In this document: in pieces, positions 58,946-64,000 of the stretch
Position numbering within the stretch: the stretch's first letter is position 1
How the letters are laid out: each line of letters begins with the position of its first letter
Source of the DNA: Mikania micrantha
Lineage: Eukaryota; Streptophyta; Magnoliopsida; Asterales; Asteraceae
Length of the DNA stretch: 64,000 nt
NCBI GenBank assembly: GCA_009363875.1
Contig: CM018689.1
Span: 57,661,741-57,725,740 of the forward strand
Reading direction: 5' to 3'
The notes under the pieces: model-generated
The model's input: the letters and a program-made list of their open reading frames with translations, nothing else
Databases searched by the model: none
What the model was told of the DNA's origin: nothing
Position numbers and translations under genes: made by a program

Positions 58946-59189
58946 CCAGTTTATGACAAAATTAAACATGATTGATAAAAAATACCCATGTACAAAAAAA
59001 ATTAAAATAATGATGAGATTTACCTCATTATTATTACTTTTTACACATTTAAAAAAATTATAGACATAAGTTATAAACTTGTTACTTTTATATTTAACAA
59101 CGGTAATAATCATGTTGTTTGTAACATGTTAAACATGATGATTAGACATGTTTTTGTTAGCCTTCGTAATAATGTATTAAACCATCAAT
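58814..59189 (+). repeat. Three copies of a 50-54 bp repeat
   Basis: TGATTAGACATGTTTTTGTT followed by AGCCTT occurs at about 58819, 58873 and 59139. The first two are adjacent (period 54); the third lies 270 bp on, and continues with ATAATGTATTAAACCATCAA as in the first copy. Confidence 0.8.
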
Positions 59190-59961
59190 GGAGTTAGAGA
59201 AATGTTGGTCGTTATAGTTTGTCATTTGTAAGTTTTTAGGTTTGTTTTGTGACCATATATCTATAAAACCAAAAGGTGTGATGTATTCATTTTATTAAAG
59301 AAAATTAAGTTCCTCTTCTGGAATCAAATAACAATAGATGGTATACGTGACAATCTTAGAAAGTCTAAGGACGATTCAACTATTTTTTTAGGCTCAATGC
59401 TAAATAAAAGTTGTAGCCCGACTGAATTTAAACAAGCAAGCTTGGCTTGACTCGCAAATCTCAAGAGATCAGAAGCTTAAGCAAGAACTTGGCTTATTTA
59501 CAAATCAAGCTAGATCAACTCGACTCTATTTTCTTGGTTGCCTTGGGTTTCTATGTTACAAGAGGTTACGAGGTGCACAAGTTGAGTGCTTTTATTCTTG
59601 TCATCCTCGGTTTAGGCGAAAAAAGCCAAAGCCGGTTCTTGGTGGAACCGGGTTTTAGAGAGGTAAGTATTCTATTAAGTTCAGTTTATGATTTAGTCAA
59701 TTTTTGACTAGTTTTGATCGTGTTGGTTCGGTTTAAACTATTTTCAAACATGCTCAAGCATGTGGATTAAGGAACCGGTTTCAAAATGACCATTTGTAAG
59801 AGTTTGGAAGAACGTTGGTTTGAAACCATACCGGTTTCAGTTAAATTCATAAACTGGTTTATTTGTTCACCTCTGGCTTGATTTAGGAGAACTTGTGTCT
59901 AGTGAATTGAGATGGAGATAGGAGTTGGAGTTTAGAGTCGAAGGTTAGAGTGATATACTAT

Positions 59962-59992
<31 letters not shown>

Positions 59993-60193
59993 TTTTCACC
60001 CTCTAAAATCTAAATAATCGCTGGTTTAGTTTAGTATGCTCGAAAAGAATTTATTTAAAAGTCCGGGCCCGTTAAACAAATCTGTAAAGGAGTCCAACTC
60101 GGGCAGTCCAGTAAATGCCCCTTTGCAACTTGCAAGTTGCAAATCAAAAAGTGAAGGCCGACTTAGAAAATACGACAATTTATTTTCAGAATA
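59190..60193. other. Intergenic DNA with decayed hAT-like sequence
   Basis: 59390-59875 has AAGCTTGGCTTGACTCG and ACCGGTTTC-type words and a TTCACCTCTGG near its end, as in TAGAGGTG-type hAT MITEs, but no boundaries can be set. A (TTTA)n microsatellite lies at 59957-59995. Confidence 0.4.
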
Positions 60194-60201
60194 CTACTAT
60201 A

Positions 60202-60395
60202 CAGAAATGGCCAAACCGGGTTTTTTTTAACTGGAACCGGTTCCCGTTCCTGATTTGGCTGGGTAAAGATGGAACCGGTTCCGGCTACGGTTCCAATTAC
60301 AGTTTCTTCGAGAATCCTGAACCGCTTGTACCTACTGGTTCGGGTATGTCCAGTTCGGGTTGTCGGAACCAGAACCGTTTTGTTGGCCACCTCTA
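60202..60395. mobile_element. hAT-type MITE, 194 bp
   Basis: Ends CAGAAATGGCCAAACCGG and the complement of GTTGGCCACCTCTA are inverted repeats. A perfect 8-bp duplication CTACTATA flanks it (60194-60201 and 60396-60403). The body is full of GGAACCGGTTCC words. Confidence 0.85.
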
Positions 60396-60637
60396 CTACT
60401 ATATATACATTTAAATAACTGAATATAATAATAATATAATAATATTAAAATATAATATTACTAAAATAAAAATAGAATTATAATAATATTATTATCAAAA
60501 AAAATAATATTATACTAAAATAATAATCTAAATATTATAATATTATTATAATCTCATATTTATGATTTTTAACCGTTTATGTTTATGATCACGTTTCTTT
60601 GAGATTTTTCGACTAACCAATGGTTATATATACAATA

Positions 60638-61011
60638 CTAGGTTTGAAATCAATGTATTACATGGGTCGAATAAACCAAATATGTTACATACAACATTTG
60701 TATGTTTAATAACATTAATTGTTAATAAATAATAAAGGATGAATACTTAAAATAATAAATTACAAATAATAAAAATTTGGGAATTATAAAATTACATTTT
60801 AAGATATTATATAATTCAAAATTTTTATAAGAACAATTTTATATTTGATATTTAATAGTATAATTTAGTTATTCAAAATCATTCAGATTTAATTTATTTA
60901 ATATAAAAAAAATTAATATTTAATATGAGAGATAGATGGGAAATTTTTTTCTAAAACTCATGAGGTGATGACATGTGTCAAGTGTTGCTATTCTTTTATT
61001 AAAATATAAGA
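60638..61011 (-). mobile_element. Non-autonomous Helitron, 374 bp
   Basis: On the minus strand it begins TCTTATATTTTAATAAAAG after an A and has a CACATGTC box near the start. It ends with a decayed hairpin CCCATGTAATACATTG, then CTAG followed by T. Confidence 0.72.
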
Positions 61012-61063
61012 TATGTGATGCAAGTTTAGACGGTTTCAGTTTTTATATGAGATCACGTTTTAT

Positions 61064-61109
61064 TATGTTAAACGCAGGGTTACCGCCGCAACACGCGAAG
61101 TAACCCTAG
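61064..61109 (+). mobile_element. Helitron 3' end without an identified 5' end
   Basis: ACCGCCGCAACACGCGAAG forms a degraded GC-rich hairpin followed by TAACCCTAG and T, a Helitron 3' terminus of a different family from the others here. The matching 5' end was not found; the Helitron at 60638-61011 may be nested in it. Confidence 0.5.
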
Positions 61110-61608
61110 TTATATGCAGAAACTCAATTGTGAATATACTTGACATTTTGTGAATCTAAGTCTGAACTTTGAAAATAAGAATACTTATTCTTTAACTTTA
61201 GAAAATATTACTTTTCAAATCTTCAGATTTTTAATGCTTTATACAATCTCTTGTAGCATATATGATTTGATTTTCCTCAATAACTTTCGTTCATTAACTT
61301 TTAGATAAATAATAATTATAGTTTATTCCGATCAAAGTAATATGCTGATATTGTTTTGACTTAGTTATCCTACTTCGAATTTTTCCCTGCGCTGATTCAG
61401 GAGCCTTCTTCATTCCAAAAAAAAAAAAAGGTTACGGGAACCAACGATGACGAAGGTTACCTACTTTTGGTGGACGTGGAGCCAACGATTCGGTGATTCA
61501 TGCCATGTCGGATGAGCAAGATATGCGGAAGATGGGGGAGAGAAAATGAGAATGAGAGGAATTTTTCGGTGTAAGATTGGGATTTTGTTGTTTTTCATGT
61601 TTGATTTG
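61110..61608. other. Intergenic DNA
   Basis: Slightly less AT-rich around 61430-61560, with no convincing coding exon. Confidence 0.4.
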
Positions 61609-61616
61609 GTTCAGTG

Positions 61617-62424
61617 CAGGGGCATACCCAAGAAGAACCTATGGGGTTCGACCGACCTCCATGAAATTTTAATTTTGAATGTTATATATATGATCCAATC
61701 TCGACCGACCCCCAAGAAATTTTGTCTCTGACCCCCATGAAAATTTGACGAACTAGATAAATCTTAATTTAAAATTTGTTTAAAGCCAAAAATAAAATAA
61801 AAATAATACTCAAATAACGAAATATGAATTACTAGTGATGAAACTCAATTAACAATTAGTAAGTTAATCAAATATCTGATCAGTCATAGCACATTTAAAA
61901 AAATAATAAGACCCAATTTGTAATTTAAATGATTGAATTTGATGTTCAGAATTCACGTAAGTTTCGCTCTTAAAAATAAATTAGAGTAATAACTTACTAA
62001 TATACATCGTTTTCCTTCACATCACAACAATCGCAATTTATAGATTGAGCGATTATTGTATAAGTTGAAAGTTATTAACATGATGAGAAAATTAGTAGAT
62101 TTGTTTATAATTTGTTTATTTAGGTAATACCGTAATATGAAACATTTTTTTAAAAGAAAATTTAAACATTTACCTTCTTTTAATATTTAATTTATAAATT
62201 TAAATAGTATTCTTTTGAATCATGTAAAAAACATTTTTATCATATCAAATAGTGTGCTTTTATTATATATTTGTGATTTAATTTAGTTTATCATTTTTTT
62301 GGGTGATCCGACCCGATTCTATTTGAATTTGTAAAAAATAATAATAATAATAATAATCAGCAATAAATAATTATCCCAAAAAAAATTCCCGACCCCTATA
62401 AAAAAATTTCTAGATACGTCATTG
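61617..62424. mobile_element. Non-autonomous hAT-type element, 808 bp
   Basis: Left end CAGGGGCATACCCAAGAAG and the complement of the right end (CAATGACGTATCTAGAAA) are imperfect inverted repeats. Flanks GTTCAGTG and GTTAAGTG match at seven of eight bases. GACCCC(C/T)A(A/T)-AAATTT words mark both subterminal parts. No transposase frame. Confidence 0.72.
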
Positions 62425-62432
62425 GTTAAGTG

Positions 62433-62940
62433 AATAACTTAATATAATCTAAAGTTCAACACGTTGAATCAGACATTCGCTTTCAACCTTTCCGCCCTAA
62501 GGGGTAACTAAATAATAGATACACTGATACAGACGAATGTTGACCTTCAAAACTATTTTTTTTTTCTAAAAAACTATATTTAATTGTTTTCCAATGATTA
62601 TTTAATGAAATTTAGTTTGGCTGATTTACAAAGCTTTTATTTTTTTCATTTCAAAAGATAACTTTAATTTTTTTTAACTGTACAAAAGAAAGGAGTTAAT
62701 TTTACATTTCATATTTTATAATTTTGATTTCAGTATCTAGATTGCTAATTATAATAATTTTATTGTTTTTAAAAACATAATATTAATTATTTGTCATTTC
62801 CATACACTTTTTAAACATATTATTATTAACGTTTTTCAAACCATCAATTAGTTTACAACCAATAATGTGTGCTCTTGTTACATATTGACTTGAGATGGCT
62901 CGTAATTATAAACGAGCTATATATTTATATAATTGTTGCT
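62433..62940. other. Intergenic DNA
   Basis: AT-rich; nothing recognised. Confidence 0.4.
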
Positions 62941-62944
62941 TAAT

Positions 62945-63490
62945 CTAATAAATGTATCTTTTACGATCCAAGCTCAAACTTTAGACGAGCTGTAAAATAT
63001 ATATATAATTAACTAGCCTAGAAAACCCGTGTATTACACGGGTTCAATAATAAAAAATATAATTTATTAACACTAAATACTAATAAATATTTAATAATTA
63101 TAAAATTATATTTAGGATAGATATAATTGAATTATTATTTATTAACTTTTAATAAATTAGTAAATTATTATTGTAATAAGAAAAATTATATCTTTTGATA
63201 TTTAATTATATAATCTAATTATTAAAAGTTAATATTATTTGTTAGGAGAGAGAAGCGGAAAAAATATTTTCAGATTTAATGAGAATGTGACACGTGTCTC
63301 CTAAAAATACTCCTTTATTATAATAGAAAGATAATAAAAATATATAAATGAAGTTATTTAAAAATAGACGAGCCGTAATTGAGACATGCTTCATCTCAAG
63401 CTTAAATATTTTTTACGATCCAAGCTCAAACTTTAGAGATAAAGTTGTAATTGAGTCATGCTTCATCTCAAGTTCTCATAAGTTTAAACG
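62945..63490. repeat. Short tandem repeat interrupted by a Helitron
   Basis: ACGATCCAAGCTCAAACTTT occurs at about 62964 and 63415, and ATGCTTCATCTCAAG at about 63386 and 63458. They form a repeat unit of about 70-80 bp whose copies are now separated by the Helitron at 63013-63331. Confidence 0.6.
63013..63331 (-). mobile_element. Short non-autonomous Helitron, 319 bp
   Basis: On the minus strand it begins TCTTTCTATTATAATAAAGG after an A and has GGAGACACGTGTCAC near the start. It ends with hairpin CCCGTGTAATACACGGG, a spacer and CTAG followed by T. Same length and collinear with the copy at 2904-3222. Confidence 0.87.
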
Positions 63491-64000
63491 GGAAGTAAAT
63501 CTTTTGTCAACTCCAAAGGCGCAAGATGTGTGTATGATCGCAAGTTCATAGCAGTTAGCCCGTTAGCTGTTTATGGTATAGGGAGAGACTTGAGCCTTAT
63601 ATATTTGATGATCTTGAATTCTTGATTAGCATAATTATAATACACTAAACATTTATGTAGAGATTATCACTGAATTCGAATACGATTTTATCACCGGATG
63701 AATTTAAAGTCATGGATCACACTTCCATATCAGACTATTGGTGATTCACCCAAATGTTTGATCGGATAAAATTTAATTCGTAATTGAAGAACTCGTATGA
63801 AATCTCAGTGTTTTTGAATGAACCAGAAAAAATGATCGATCAAACTCAATTTGATATTCGCAGGTTTTGAAAACTGCCTTCAGTTATCCTAAAATATCTA
63901 ACAATTTACCTGATATTTTTAAATTTATTATATAATTTTTGAAAATGTTAATATAAAACGAAAAAAGAAAAAAAAAAACTAGTTGTTATCAATCAATAAG
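63491..64000. other. Intergenic DNA to window end
   Basis: No gene or mobile-element boundary is seen. Confidence 0.4.

Noticed and set aside
59447..59707. 86-codon frame
   Set aside because: It falls in decayed hAT-like repeat sequence and has no recognisable motif.

Overview
This is AT-rich nuclear DNA from a flowering plant. It has spliced genes with GT/AG introns, a plant-type single C2H2 zinc-finger protein with an EAR motif, a Tekay-type Ty3/gypsy chromovirus, short Helitrons, hAT and Mutator MITEs, Au-like and other SINEs, and many microsatellites. The repeat style fits an Asteraceae eudicot, but that placement is an impression and was not tested. The window is gene-poor and dominated by transposable elements.

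Layout. 1-5848: a non-autonomous LTR retrotransposon (5' LTR cut by the window edge) with a 3.1 kb non-coding interior and a 2.4 kb 3' LTR; a short Helitron sits inside it. 5849-9000: a possible orphan exon, a seven-copy array of a 142-143 bp unit, and an unrecognised spliced gene or gene remnant on the minus strand. 9998-15095: a Helitron 23 bp upstream of a cytosolic-type cysteinyl-tRNA synthetase pseudogene that keeps its introns but has stops, frameshifts and a lost HIGH motif. 17.2-18.3 kb: hAT and Mutator-like MITEs. 18837-19496 (minus): the one convincing intact cellular gene, a ZFP5/ZFP6/GIS-type repressor. 19.7-26.7 kb: AT-rich intergenic DNA with an old degenerate 115-130 bp periodicity.

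26760-38344 is a three-layer nest: a Helitron split by a non-autonomous hAT element (perfect 8-bp target duplication), which is split by a full-length, apparently intact Tekay-like retrotransposon (5-bp target duplication; LTRs of 2199 bp with one difference seen). That element carries Gag-Pol in one frame, plus an extra upstream ORF for a predicted coiled-coil, tail-anchored membrane protein. Between them lies a four-copy array of hairpin-forming repeats.

38.3-64 kb: no intact gene. It holds a long foldback element with a SINE in one arm, a 5'-truncated LINE, a second SINE, a truncated Au-like SINE, several hAT/Mutator MITEs with target duplications, two head-to-tail Helitrons, a perfect-palindrome MITE in a TA microsatellite inside a hAT MITE, and more Helitron ends.

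The parts relate mainly as host and parasite. The non-autonomous LTR element shares its post-PBS stem-loop, a GTGAGT block in the LTR, and a pre-PPT hairpin with the intact Tekay-like element, as expected if it is mobilised in trans. Both SINEs end in the same 3' tail as the LINE. All calls come from reading the sequence; no database search was possible.
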